From Salinigranum salinum (GTDB lineage Archaea > Halobacteriota > Halobacteria > Halobacteriales > Haloferacaceae), in contig NZ_VTOJ01000004.1 in NCBI RefSeq assembly GCF_009176545.1, positions 25,903-89,902 of the forward strand: a stretch of 64,000 bases of DNA, read 5' to 3'. Below the pieces are notes generated by a model. It ran no database searches, had not been told where the DNA came from, and saw only the letters and a program-made list of their open reading frames with translations. Made by a program: the position numbers and the translations under genes. Position 1 is the stretch's first letter, and each line of letters begins with the position of its first letter. Shown in pieces: positions 8,379 to 16,185 of this stretch.

Positions 8379-8418
8379 CAGTTTGGTGTGTCTTAGAAGA
8401 GAAAGACACACCAAACTG
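8379..8418. promoter_or_regulatory. Perfect 16-bp inverted repeat in front of the recombinase gene
   Basis: CAGTTTGGTGTGTCTT (8379-8394) and AAGACACACCAAACTG (8403-8418) are exact reverse complements separated by 8 nt. The site ends 33 nt before the recombinase ATG at 8452. It could be an operator that controls integrase expression, an integrase arm or core site, or a stem-loop in the 5' leader. Confidence 0.75.
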
Positions 8419-8451
8419 AAGTGGGTGGCCGCCATCTGCGAATCCATCCCG

Positions 8452-9585
8452 ATGACAGCCGCCGACCCCGGGGCTTCACCCGACGAAACCGATCTCCAGG
8501 CCGCCATCGACGCGCGTCTGGCCAGCCTCGACTCCGGCAACTACCGGGCGAACAACCGAGTCGTCCTCGACACCTTCGCGGAGTACTTGGCGGACCACCG
8601 AGGGATCACGGACCTCGAGAACCTGGCTGTCATCGACTGCCGGCGGTACGCCCAGCACCTGCGGGAACGGGTCCACGACGAAGACGACGCTCTCTCAGCG
8701 GCCTCGGCCCACGCCAACGGACCATACTTCACCATCGTCCGGGCCTTTCTCGGCTGGTGTGTCGACGACGAGCGGATCGACGCGAACCCGGCCCGACCGA
8801 ACCGTGTGAAGGAGGCGCTCCCGGAACACCACGGCGATCACGACCGACAGTTCTGGTCGGCGGAAACACGAGAAGCGCTGCTTGAGTTCGTCGACGAGCG
8901 GGCGTACGCGACGCTGGAGGAGTCGGCCGACAATCAAGAGCGGGCGTTCCGGGACCGGGCCATCGTGACGATGCTCGCGCTGACCGGCGCTCGCGGCGCC
9001 GAACTGTTCGCCGACCCGCGGGACGACCACCGCAACGGCCTCCGGTGGGAGGACGTCGACCTCGAACGAGGCATCGCCGTCGTCTTCGGAAAGACTCGCG
9101 AACGACAGCCGATCCCGCTGACCGACCGGGTCCTCGACGCGCTCAAGCGCCACCACTCGGTACTCAACCCTGCTGGCGAGGACTGGCCGGTGTTCCCGAC
9201 GCGGCATCACGCATCGCTCGCGAACGCCGCCGAGGAGGGGCTCGACGCTCGGGGGTGGGACGCCGAGGAGATCGAGACGGCACTCGACGAGTCGACGTCG
9301 ATGGCAGTCCTCCGCGACCACGGGATCGCGCCGCCGGCGCTCTCGAAGAACGGGGCTCGATCACTGATGAAACGACTCTGCGATGCGGCCGACCTCAACA
9401 TCGACGGAGAGTATCTCAAACCCCACGGCGGCCGACGTGGCCTCGGCAGCGACCTCTACGCGCAGGACGCCGAGCTCGCTCAAGAGTTGCTCAGACACGA
9501 GTCGATCGAAACTACTCATGAGTCCTACCGGGAACAGAACGTTGCCGAACGCCGGGAGCGACTGGAACGAGCACTCGACGAGTAG
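8452..9585 (+). CDS. Tyrosine recombinase / integrase (XerC/D-like)
   Basis: 377 residues from the ATG at 8452 (GTG at 8383 is possible but lies inside the inverted repeat). It has an N-terminal SAM-like core-binding domain (about 20-125) and the catalytic set: Arg in ALTGARGAEL, Lys in VFGKTRERQP, H-x-x-R in KPHGGRR, His in LLRHESIETTHESY and the nucleophile Tyr in HESYRE. These enzymes cut and rejoin DNA through a 3'-phosphotyrosine and serve integration or dimer resolution. A 16-bp inverted repeat lies just upstream. No tRNA or att duplication was found in the window. Confidence 0.9.
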   Translation: MTAADPGASPDETDLQAAIDARLASLDSGNYRANNRVVLDTFAEYLADHRGITDLENLAVIDCRRYAQHLRERVHDEDDALSAASAHANGPYFTIVRAFLGWCVDDERIDANPARPNRVKEALPEHHGDHDRQFWSAETREALLEFVDERAYATLEESADNQERAFRDRAIVTMLALTGARGAELFADPRDDHRNGLRWEDVDLERGIAVVFGKTRERQPIPLTDRVLDALKRHHSVLNPAGEDWPVFPTRHHASLANAAEEGLDARGWDAEEIETALDESTSMAVLRDHGIAPPALSKNGARSLMKRLCDAADLNIDGEYLKPHGGRRGLGSDLYAQDAELAQELLRHESIETTHESYREQNVAERRERLERALDE

Positions 9586-9686
9586 TATCGGCTCTACCTG
9601 CCATCAGGTCGTTTCGAGGATCCAATTGAGACCGTTCTGAACGGTTCGGCAGTGTCCTTTTGCGGCTCGGCAGACTTCGTTCGGAT

Positions 9687-9866
9687 ATGACTCTCGAGAG
9701 GACCGCCGAACACGCGGTCGCGTCGGCAGGGATCCACAGCGCCGCTACAGCCGACAGTATCGATGGTGGGTTCTCCGACGAGGACATCGAGGCCTGGATG
9801 GAGACCGCGGTCGACCCGATCGAGTCAGAGACACAGGAAGACGACGAGGAGCATAATCCCGAATGA
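9687..9866 (+). CDS. Small acidic protein, unknown function
   Basis: 59 residues from the ATG at 9687. Strongly acidic C-terminal half (DEDIEAWMETAVDPIESETQEDDEE). The SDEDIEAWMET part could be one amphipathic helix. It follows the recombinase by about 100 nt in the same direction and may be co-transcribed; recombination directionality factors are often this size, but nothing in the sequence shows that role. Confidence 0.5.
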   Translation: MTLERTAEHAVASAGIHSAATADSIDGGFSDEDIEAWMETAVDPIESETQEDDEEHNPE

Positions 9867-9923
9867 CCGGCCCCCGCTGATGCGGACTGGGGCTGATTAG
9901 GCAGCAAATCATTCTACTCGCCG

Positions 9924-10472
9924 TCACGGAAGGTCTTCGGTCACGTCGACGAGCTCCTCCTCAGTCTGCCAGCGATACAGCCGTCCCTCCTGGTCGAACA
10001 GCTCGAAGACGCCGTCCTGCATCCACCCGAAGGGGTGTTCTTCATCCTCGTACTCCCGTTTGAGGACGTGACTCTTCGCGAAGAACTCCGTCGTACCGAC
10101 GAGCAACCCCTGCTCGACGAGAAAATCGCTCGGCTCCTTCTCGGCGACCCCGACGAGGTACGTCACGATATCGCCGATCAGGCAGAACTTCTGGATGCTG
10201 TTGTCCCACTCCCCACGGATGTCGACCATCCGGAAGGCGTAGGCGTCCTGTCGCCGGTTGAGACGGTCGACGACCAGGTTCAGCCGGCGGATCGGTTCCC
10301 GGTCGTAGTTCCCCAACACGAAATACGACCGGTCGTTCTCGTAGACCGGTGTCAACTCGCTCAGGGCGTGGAGGATCTCCTCGTTATCCGCCAGTGAGAT
10401 CTCTTCGTCGTCGAGTTGGTCCTTCGCACTCTTCAGAACGTCCTCGGGAACGGGCGGCTCCTCGTCGGGCAT
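9924..10472 (-). CDS. Conserved-looking acidic protein, unknown function
   Basis: 182 residues, no signal or membrane segment. N-terminal acidic helix (VPEDVLKSAKDQLDDEEISLADNEEILHALSELT) followed by an alpha/beta region (RSYFVLGNYDREPIRRLNLVVDRLNRRQDAYAFRMVDIRGEWDNS) that recalls nucleoside or TIR-like beta-alpha starts, but no active-site motif is clear. Divergent from the winged-helix regulator at 10601, with a palindrome in the shared promoter, so it is a likely target of that regulator. Confidence 0.65.
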   Translation of the reverse strand: MPDEEPPVPEDVLKSAKDQLDDEEISLADNEEILHALSELTPVYENDRSYFVLGNYDREPIRRLNLVVDRLNRRQDAYAFRMVDIRGEWDNSIQKFCLIGDIVTYLVGVAEKEPSDFLVEQGLLVGTTEFFAKSHVLKREYEDEEHPFGWMQDGVFELFDQEGRLYRWQTEEELVDVTEDLP

Positions 10473-10548
10473 ACGTGGTCGGTCTCACTGTCGTGAGATA
10501 TGATTTATGGAGTAATTTACCGAGTTAAGTACGACTGGTTTGCTCTGG

Positions 10549-10574
10549 AGTGGTTTACCTGAGAGTAAACTACT
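10549..10574. promoter_or_regulatory. Operator-like palindrome in the divergent promoter
   Basis: AGTGGTTTAC (10549-10558) and GTAAACTACT (10565-10574) pair at 9 of 10 positions around a 6-nt spacer. It lies 26 nt before the winged-helix ATG (10601) and 77 nt before the divergent start at 10472. A related AGTAATTTAC lies at 10511-10520. Confidence 0.6.
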
Positions 10575-10600
10575 TGCCGTCGAAGTGCGTACTGTGTCGT

Positions 10601-11014
10601 ATGAGTACCGACCTGGGGACCGCCGAGGAGATGGAGACCCGCGAACTCGTCCACTTCGTGACCCAGCAGACGCGGTTCGCACTCATCAACAACATCCTCC
10701 AGCATCCCGAGCAGCTCCCCTCGATGTACGAACTCGAGGAACTCAACCCCAGTGTGAGCGACGCCACTGTCTACAAGCACATCCAGAAGCTCATCGACGC
10801 CGGTATCGTCAAGGAAGTCGCCCTGGACGACGACCAGCGTCGACAGGGCTACCCCTGGAAGTTCTACGGACTCACCGACGAGGGACGGGCGTTTCTGGAG
10901 GAGCACAACCTGCTCGCTGCAGAGGAGACCCTCCAGCAGATCTACAACACCATCTCCGACAAGCCCGAGAAGATGGTCAAGTACGAGAACGCCCCCCGTC
11001 CCGGCGACGTCTGA
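10601..11014 (+). CDS. Winged helix DNA-binding regulator (PadR/ArsR-like)
   Basis: 137 residues from the ATG at 10601. Helix 1-2 in RFALINNILQHPEQLPSMYELEELN, recognition helix in SDATVYKHIQKLIDAGIVKEV, a wing in KFYGLTDEGRAFLEEHN, then a C-terminal helix suited to dimerisation. The layout matches haloarchaeal winged-helix repressors. The palindrome at 10549-10574 just upstream makes autoregulation and control of the divergent gene likely. Confidence 0.8.
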   Translation: MSTDLGTAEEMETRELVHFVTQQTRFALINNILQHPEQLPSMYELEELNPSVSDATVYKHIQKLIDAGIVKEVALDDDQRRQGYPWKFYGLTDEGRAFLEEHNLLAAEETLQQIYNTISDKPEKMVKYENAPRPGDV

Positions 11015-11128
11015 GGTTCGGAATCGACGTCGATCCTGACGCCGGCGTCGTCGGTGAGTGAGGGAGAGAGTTCAACCACCGTCTCACTGATGCGTACAGT
11101 CAAGCACTCGTGCTGCGAATCTCGGAGG

Positions 11129-11407
11129 ATGCCTGAAGAGACACTATTCGCGTTCGAGCGTGACATGACGACAGCTGAAGTAGCCGAGTACCTACGGACC
11201 GTTGCGGATCGTCTCGAATCTGGCGAGGAGTTCACGCTGGAGGCTGGCGCCGAGTCGGTGACGCTCACGCCTCCGAGCCGCATCGAGTTCGAGGTCGAGG
11301 TCGAACGCGAGACCTCGGACTCCGGCGGGTCGGGAGAGATCGAACTCGAGTTCGAACTGGAATGGGACGAAAACGCAGACAGTACTGGCGACCTGACTAT
11401 CGAATGA
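11129..11407 (+). CDS. Amphi-Trp domain protein
   Basis: 92 residues. The sequence matches the amphi-Trp domain layout: FAFERDMTTAEVAEYLRTVADRLESGE (helix that discriminates on its hydrophobic face), FTLEAGAESVTLTPPSRIEFEVEVERE and a closing ELEFELEW with the conserved Trp. Start chosen at the ATG at 11129 because upstream residues are out of character. The domain is small and common in haloarchaea; its biochemical role is not established. Transcribed alone between the regulator and the convergent gene at 11467. Confidence 0.75.
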   Translation: MPEETLFAFERDMTTAEVAEYLRTVADRLESGEEFTLEAGAESVTLTPPSRIEFEVEVERETSDSGGSGEIELEFELEWDENADSTGDLTIE

Positions 11408-11466
11408 CTCCGATCGAATAGCCCAGACCCGACATCCACGGGTACTAACCAGCGAGATCGTCTCGA

Positions 11467-12027
11467 TCAGTGCTCCCGGTCCTCCTCGGCGAGCAGTTTC
11501 TCCCGGGCTGAGTTGATATTCGAGCGGACGGCATCCTCGGTCACGTCTCGGATTCGGGCCCACTGGCCGATGGCGTAGCGCTCGGCTTCCTCGACGACGA
11601 CCCAATCGATCGCCTCGTGGACCGAGCAGTCGCCGGCGATCAGCTCAGCAAGTCGCTCGAGGAAGTCCTGCTCCTCCCACGCGAGCGCGACGTCTTCGAA
11701 CTCGTGAGCGTCCCGATCGTATGCAGCGAATAGTTGGACGGCGCCATCGCGCTCCAAGTCGGCTCGGACATGCGCTGGCAGTGATTCCAGTGCTGCGTGC
11801 GGGAGGGGGTACGCCGGAACGTCGTGCAACGAGGCAACGTCGAAGGGGGTCAAGCCCCGATGTGAGATGTCGCCGAACTTCATCAGGTAGCCAGTCTCCG
11901 CAGCGAGTTGGGTCCGTCCCTCGAGGAGGTGGTCGGCAAGCTCGGGGTAGTCGTCGCGGTCGACCGAGCCAGTCTTGAAGATCGTCACGAAGTCGCGGTC
12001 ACCGCCGGATCCGGGTTTGACTGCCAT
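11467..12027 (-). CDS. Protein with C-terminal sigma-region-4-like HTH, unknown function
   Basis: 186 residues from the ATG at 12027 (a longer frame to 12132 has atypical composition). The N-terminal two thirds (VTIFKTGSVDRDDYPELADHLLEGRTQLAAETGYLMKFGD) has no recognised motif. The C-terminus, EAERYAIGQWARIRDVTEDAVRSNINSAREKL, has the spacing of a helix-turn-helix as in sigma-70 region 4 or Bat-type regulators. A plasmid-encoded regulator is plausible but unproven. Confidence 0.6.
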   Translation of the reverse strand: MAVKPGSGGDRDFVTIFKTGSVDRDDYPELADHLLEGRTQLAAETGYLMKFGDISHRGLTPFDVASLHDVPAYPLPHAALESLPAHVRADLERDGAVQLFAAYDRDAHEFEDVALAWEEQDFLERLAELIAGDCSVHEAIDWVVVEEAERYAIGQWARIRDVTEDAVRSNINSAREKLLAEEDREH

Positions 12028-12103
12028 GGGAACACACCACGTAGTCAGTTGTCCGTCATGGTGGGATATGAGTATGTGCCAGCGAGCCCTCGAAGATAGC
12101 GGG

Positions 12104-12319
12104 TTATTCGTTCTCTCGGAGCGTCGCTGCACGGGTGGCTAGCAACCGGAGCACCCACCCTCGTTGCTGATGCTGATTCTCGTGAGCGACGTATGCTCGA
12201 ACGGTCTCAATGTCGTGCATACAGACGACACCAGCGCGGATCAGCCGCGGGTGGTCGGTCTCGAGGAACTTCTCCGGTGGAAGCTTCTCTTGAATCCCGC
12301 CAGTATCTGTGCTCCTCAC
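12104..12319 (-). CDS. Small basic/acidic protein preceded by a palindrome A site
   Basis: 71 residues from a GTG at 12319, chosen because GGAGG lies four bases upstream (GGAGGCACCGTG on the minus strand), an unusually clear ribosome-binding site for a haloarchaeon. Contains a probable helix (DIETVRAYVAHENQHQQRGWVLRLLATRAATLRE). No family recognised. Palindrome A copy 1 lies 46 nt upstream of the start. Confidence 0.55.
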   Translation of the reverse strand: MRSTDTGGIQEKLPPEKFLETDHPRLIRAGVVCMHDIETVRAYVAHENQHQQRGWVLRLLATRAATLRENE

Positions 12320-12364
12320 GGTGCCTCCTCCGGAGGCCCGATTCGCGGGCTCCGTTTGCGTAGA

Positions 12365-12405
12365 GTTACCCCACAAAGTCGACTGGCCGAGGATCGTGGG
12401 GTAAC
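12365..12405. promoter_or_regulatory. Palindrome A, copy 1
   Basis: GTTACCCCAC (12365-12374), 21-nt spacer, GTGGGGTAAC (12396-12405). Perfect 10-bp arms. Lies between the minus-strand genes at 12448-12786 and 12104-12319. Confidence 0.9.
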
Positions 12406-12447
12406 TTGGCCCTTCGTGGGTCGCCTCGCTCGTGATCGGGACACAGG

Positions 12448-12786
12448 TTAGTCCTCGAAGAGAAATCGAATCGAGGCGGAGTCGCCCTCAAGCGTCTGCT
12501 GATTCGGATCGTTAGTCGGGAACAGGAGACACTGTTGGTCGGCCCGTGGCTCGATCCGTCGAGGTGGCCGGTCGTCGACGAAGGCGTCGCTCGCAGGCAC
12601 CGCCAGTCTGGATCGCGGGATCGAAGAATCGACCCGGAGGCCGTATGCGACCAGCGTTGCCTCTGACCGTGGCGTCTCAGCTGACAAGCCGTCGGTGTCG
12701 AACTGCGTCTGTCGAAAATCGTGAGCCGAGCGGCCACAGCGCGTTGATCGGGTCGAAGAACTCGTACGGTTGGGTTGCTGAGTCAT
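12448..12786 (-). CDS. Hypothetical protein
   Basis: 112 residues from the ATG at 12786. Arg/Ser-rich N-terminal 45 residues, then a more ordered segment (TLVAYGLRVDSSIPRSRLAVPASDAFVDD) and an acidic end (TLEGDSASIRFLFED). No recognised motif. The overlapping frame at 12366-12737 has poorer composition. Moderate support as a real gene. Confidence 0.5.
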   Translation of the reverse strand: MTQQPNRTSSSTRSTRCGRSAHDFRQTQFDTDGLSAETPRSEATLVAYGLRVDSSIPRSRLAVPASDAFVDDRPPRRIEPRADQQCLLFPTNDPNQQTLEGDSASIRFLFED

Positions 12787-12876
12787 TGTGGTTGGGGGCC
12801 CATCTGAGGGGTTCCCTCATGCCGTTGGAATCGATAAATTACTGTAGACGGGACTCACCGATCGATCTCTGGAGCA

Positions 12877-13620
12877 TCACAGCGATTTCGTGACGAACAC
12901 GCCCGAGTTGTCGATGAACGGGCCCTGAATGCTCGCCGTCAGCGCGTCGGGTCGACCTCCCTCGAATCGCCCGCTGATAGTGAACGAGATCGCCCATGGA
13001 CCCCGACCTGCCGGGTTGTCCGGCGTCCGGCAGGACTCGATCGCTCGAGTCTCGGCGTACACCCGGGCGTGGCGACCGTCGACGACGACCGTCCTGAGCC
13101 CGACAGTGTCGCATTCCCACTCGACGTGCCCCCGCCCGCGCACCTCGAAGCGAGTGTCGTCGACACCGATCGAGAGCTGGTCGTCTAGCCGGAGCATACT
13201 GTCTCGCCGACGTTCCTCGACCACACGAACAGTCACTCCGGTCAGCGCAAGTCCGTCGACGGGGTCCTCGTACGGAGCGTCATTTGTCGGCGGACTATTG
13301 ACCGGCCCCTCAGTCTGAAGCGCAGGCATCGGTCCCTCCGGTGTGGACTGTTCGTCGGTGTCAGTCGGACTCGTCAGGGGTGGGTCAGCGGGCGTCGTCG
13401 AGACCGGGGTCTCGTCCGTCTCGGTCGTCGTCGAGGACCCGCCTGATGACTGATCACTACTGCGACTCTCAGATGAGCCGAGGAGTTGCATACAGCCAGC
13501 GAGCCCGCCGAGTCCGGCGGTCGCAACGGCACTCAGTATACGTCGGCGGGAGCGCCCGGCCCGAGACAGCAACCGGCTCGGCGGGAATGCTTGGCGAGGA
13601 GGTCGTGTCGGTGTCGTCAT
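12877..13620 (-). CDS. Tat lipoprotein with Ser/Thr-rich linker
   Basis: 247 residues. N-terminal Arg-rich stretch with RSRRRILSAVATAGLGGLAGC, a Tat-like motif ending in a lipobox Cys. Next come about 65 residues of Ser/Thr/Asp/Pro linker typical of haloarchaeal cell-surface lipoproteins, then a beta-rich domain (ALTGVTVRVVEERRRDSMLRLDDQLSIGVDDTRFEVRGRG). Its start overlaps the stop of the DUF192 gene by 4 nt (ATGA), so both form one operon driven from the palindrome B promoter at 14321. Probably surface-exposed; possible role in cell-cell contact inferred from co-regulation with transfer genes. Confidence 0.8.
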   Translation of the reverse strand: MTTPTRPPRQAFPPSRLLSRAGRSRRRILSAVATAGLGGLAGCMQLLGSSESRSSDQSSGGSSTTTETDETPVSTTPADPPLTSPTDTDEQSTPEGPMPALQTEGPVNSPPTNDAPYEDPVDGLALTGVTVRVVEERRRDSMLRLDDQLSIGVDDTRFEVRGRGHVEWECDTVGLRTVVVDGRHARVYAETRAIESCRTPDNPAGRGPWAISFTISGRFEGGRPDALTASIQGPFIDNSGVFVTKSL

Positions 13621-14270
13621 ATCGAATCACACTCGGGAGGGATCTCCCAGTGAGAGTCAAACGCATGCGTCGGGCCGGTGATCCGAACAGATGTACCCGA
13701 AACGATGGCATGTCGCTCTGCGGTTCCATGTGGAACCTCGAGGATCCACCGCGCTCGCCCGGGGTAGTGCGTGAGCTCGTCGTCGGGGACTCCGGGTTCG
13801 GGCGTCGCCGAGCGGACTGTCGTAACGGTCCCCGAGCCATCGATGAAGACGACGTCGATGGGGTAGTGCATCTCCCGCATCACAATTGCCCGGTCGGCGG
13901 CCTCCTGGTCGTAGACAAATAGGAGGCCTGTATCGGCAGGAAGCGACTCAGTCCCGCTCAGGCCCTGGTAGCGCTCGGGCCCGGTGTCGGCCACCCAGAC
14001 ATCATGGACCCACAGGGTCTGCCCGCGCTGATTTTCGAAGAACACCCGGTGGGATGGCGAGTCCTCGTTGATGACCGACGACTCGAGTTCCGGTGAGGAC
14101 GCTCCAGCGCCGGAGAGAACGGCAGCGATAGCGACAGCGAAGACCGTCGCTCCGACGACCAGTACCGCGACGACCGTTGTTCGGCGCGCAGACACAGAGA
14201 CGGAGGTTCCGCCTGGATCCTCGCGATCAGACGGGCCAGCAGTTGATACAGAGTGGCTTTTGTCGGCCAT
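13617..14270 (-). CDS. DUF192-family protein with N-terminal membrane anchor
   Basis: 217 residues from the ATG at 14270. One hydrophobic helix (TTVVAVLVVGATVFAVAIAAVLSGA) anchors a C-terminal DUF192 domain whose hallmarks are visible: VWVADTGPERYQGLSGTESLPADTGLLFVY and IVMREMHYPIDVVFIDGSGTV. DUF192 proteins are small beta-barrel proteins, usually extracytoplasmic, of unknown function. First gene of an operon with the lipoprotein downstream. A palindrome B site is centred 58 nt upstream of the start. Confidence 0.85.
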   Translation of the reverse strand: MADKSHSVSTAGPSDREDPGGTSVSVSARRTTVVAVLVVGATVFAVAIAAVLSGAGASSPELESSVINEDSPSHRVFFENQRGQTLWVHDVWVADTGPERYQGLSGTESLPADTGLLFVYDQEAADRAIVMREMHYPIDVVFIDGSGTVTTVRSATPEPGVPDDELTHYPGRARWILEVPHGTAERHAIVSGTSVRITGPTHAFDSHWEIPPECDSI

Positions 14271-14320
14271 CGTCCCGTGATACGAGAACTCGGCCGTACA
14301 GGGGCATGAACGTTCAGAGA

Positions 14321-14335
14321 GTACGCACTGCGTAC
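14321..14335. promoter_or_regulatory. Palindrome B site upstream of DUF192 operon
   Basis: GTACGCACTGCGTAC, a perfect 7-bp palindrome around one central base. Its centre is 58 nt before the ATG at 14270, exactly the spacing seen at 47243-47257 for the membrane-protein gene starting at 47192. Confidence 0.8.
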
Positions 14336-14356
14336 ATCGTTTCGAACACCCGCTCC

Positions 14357-14661
14357 ACACCCCGTGTGCGATATGAATCCGGTGATATCGGAGCTGCCGG
14401 CTAATTTGGACACCCCGCGTGCAAGATGAAATCCCGTGAGCTTCTCGGAGCCACCCCCCGTGTGAGAGATGAAACGGTTGATACGTTCGGGGGGACACCC
14501 CGTGTGCGATATGAAATCGTGTTTATCATTGTCAGACAAACATATTCGAAGTGGTAGTTTGGGGAGACATTGGGACGGGCTCGCGAGGAGCCGAGATACA
14601 CCCCGTGTGCGATATGAATCCGCAGACCTCGTCGGGTAAGACACCCCGTGTGCGAAATGAA
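14357..14661 (+). repeat. Array of six origin-recognition-box-like repeats
   Basis: Six same-strand copies of consensus ACACCCCGTGTGCGATATGA: 14357-14377, 14410-14430 (degenerate), 14453-14473 (degenerate), 14495-14515, 14598-14618 and 14641-14661. They sit between the DUF192 promoter and the 3' end of the Orc1/Cdc6 gene; three more copies flank its 5' end. A G-rich run plus an A/T tail beside orc1/cdc6 is the usual design of haloarchaeal origin boxes. Confidence 0.85.
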
Positions 14662-14692
14662 ATTCGAGATGCTCGAAAATATTCTGCTGAAA

Positions 14693-16042
14693 CTAGGTAT
14701 CGAAGAACTCCTCGATCTGGGCGTTCACCACAGAGCGGATGAGGTCCTCATCGTGACCGGCCTGTTCGAGCCGGAAATCCTCGCGGAGAGTCTCCGCGAC
14801 GACCGACGGGTCGTCGACGAACGCGTACTCCTTGTGAACACCACCGCCGTAGCCCCGGCCTCGTTTCTTCGACGTCACGAAGTTGTACGTCTCCGCCTCG
14901 TTCATATACCGAAGATAGGAGTCACGGGACTTCTCGTCGGCATCCAGCAGGTCCGTGATGTACTGATACACGCGGTACGCCACAGTACTCGGGACCGTAC
15001 TTAACGACCGAGTCGAGTAGACCGGGACGATAGCGGTCGCGTACAGCGAGAGCTTCTTCTGCGTCGAGAGGCCCTGCATCTGGGTGAGTGTACGGTCGCG
15101 CTCGGCCTCCTTCTGCGCGTCCCGGACGTGTTCTTCGCGGATCCGGTCCTCATCGCGACGGTCGGCGATCTCGCCGGCCTTTCGGAAGAGGTCGATTGCC
15201 TTTCTCGCGTCTCCGTGATCCTGTGCGGCAAGAGCTGCGCTGAGCGGGATGATACCGTTCTCGAGGACGTCGTCCTGATATGCGTCCTGCCGACGCTCCA
15301 GAATGGATTGGAGTTGGTTCGCGTCATAGTCTGGAAAGACGATGTCTTGCGGATTGAACGAACTCTCCGCTCTGCCATCGAGCTCCTCCATGAATCGAGG
15401 ATCGTTGGTCAGGGCAGCGACCGAAACGTGGCCTTCGATCCGGCCTAGTTGAGATGCACGCGAGAGCTGGTACAGCAGTTTCGAGTAGGCAGGTTCGTCG
15501 TTGGGGTCTCGCTGGCGACCAGCAAGCAGATCGATTTCGTCGAGGATGATGATCACGGAGTCAAAGTGTTCGGAGAGAATCTCGTAGAACCGGATGAGCT
15601 TCTGGTCGGTAGAGACCCCACTCTCGGGGACGCCCACCTCAACGCCTGCCTGGGCGGCGGCATTCTCGACGAGCCGGTAGACCGCCCGGTCGTGGGACTT
15701 GATCGTCTGGCAGTTGATTTTGACCACGCCAAACCGGATGTCCTGCCCCTCAGCGAGTTCGATGACCTGCTCACAGACCGCGTTGATTATTAGCGACTTT
15801 CCGGTCCCCGACGGTCCATAGAGCAGCATGTTCGGGGGACGGTTCCCCTGTAGCGTAGGACGGAGGTAGGTGATGGTGTCGTCAAGCTGCTCGTCCCGAC
15901 CGACGATCCGGTCCTCGTCGATAACTGTGTCCGGGTCGAGCAGGCTCTTGTTCTTGAAAACGGAATTCTGGACGCCTTCTTGGAGACGGCCTTTGATCGA
16001 CTGAGAGAGAGATTGTTGTCCATCACCGTCGCCGTCGCCCAT
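14693..16042 (-). CDS. Orc1/Cdc6-family replication initiator
   Basis: 449 residues. Features in order: the N-terminal region (LLDPDTVIDEDRIVGRDEQLDDTITYL), Walker A MLLYGPSGTGKS (about 72-83), Walker B SVIIILDEIDLLAG (about 164-177), sensor 1 SVAALTNDPRF, the initiator-specific SSFNPQDIVFPDYDANQLQSIL, and a C-terminal winged helix ending in TSKKRGRGYGGGVHKEYAF. It binds origin boxes and loads the MCM helicase. Nine origin-box repeats surround the gene, so this is very likely the initiator of this replicon and probably autoregulates. Confidence 0.92.
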   Translation of the reverse strand: MGDGDGDGQQSLSQSIKGRLQEGVQNSVFKNKSLLDPDTVIDEDRIVGRDEQLDDTITYLRPTLQGNRPPNMLLYGPSGTGKSLIINAVCEQVIELAEGQDIRFGVVKINCQTIKSHDRAVYRLVENAAAQAGVEVGVPESGVSTDQKLIRFYEILSEHFDSVIIILDEIDLLAGRQRDPNDEPAYSKLLYQLSRASQLGRIEGHVSVAALTNDPRFMEELDGRAESSFNPQDIVFPDYDANQLQSILERRQDAYQDDVLENGIIPLSAALAAQDHGDARKAIDLFRKAGEIADRRDEDRIREEHVRDAQKEAERDRTLTQMQGLSTQKKLSLYATAIVPVYSTRSLSTVPSTVAYRVYQYITDLLDADEKSRDSYLRYMNEAETYNFVTSKKRGRGYGGGVHKEYAFVDDPSVVAETLREDFRLEQAGHDEDLIRSVVNAQIEEFFDT

Positions 16043-16185
16043 AGTAGCCTGATATACTGCGTTTTATAAATAAGTGGCGGGGACCGCGTGCGAGATTAAC
16101 TCCGCCGGGATCGGACGATACAGGTAGTATATCGAGGTTACGTTGTCCTATTCACGAACCGTGGGCGAAGTCAAATCACCAGACG

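Noticed and set aside
8695..9321. Long minus-strand open frame opposite the recombinase gene
   Set aside because: It is antisense to a well-supported recombinase with all catalytic residues; long shadow frames are expected in GC-rich DNA.
13958..14644. Minus-strand frame with repeated ISHTGC/YRTRGV peptides
   Set aside because: The peptide repeats are just translations of the origin-box DNA repeats; the frame also overlaps the DUF192 gene.
14357..14661. Regularly recurring repeat considered as a CRISPR array
   Set aside because: Spacing is irregular (33 to 103 nt between starts), copies diverge, no cas genes are present, and the repeat also occurs on the other side of orc1/cdc6, as origin boxes do.
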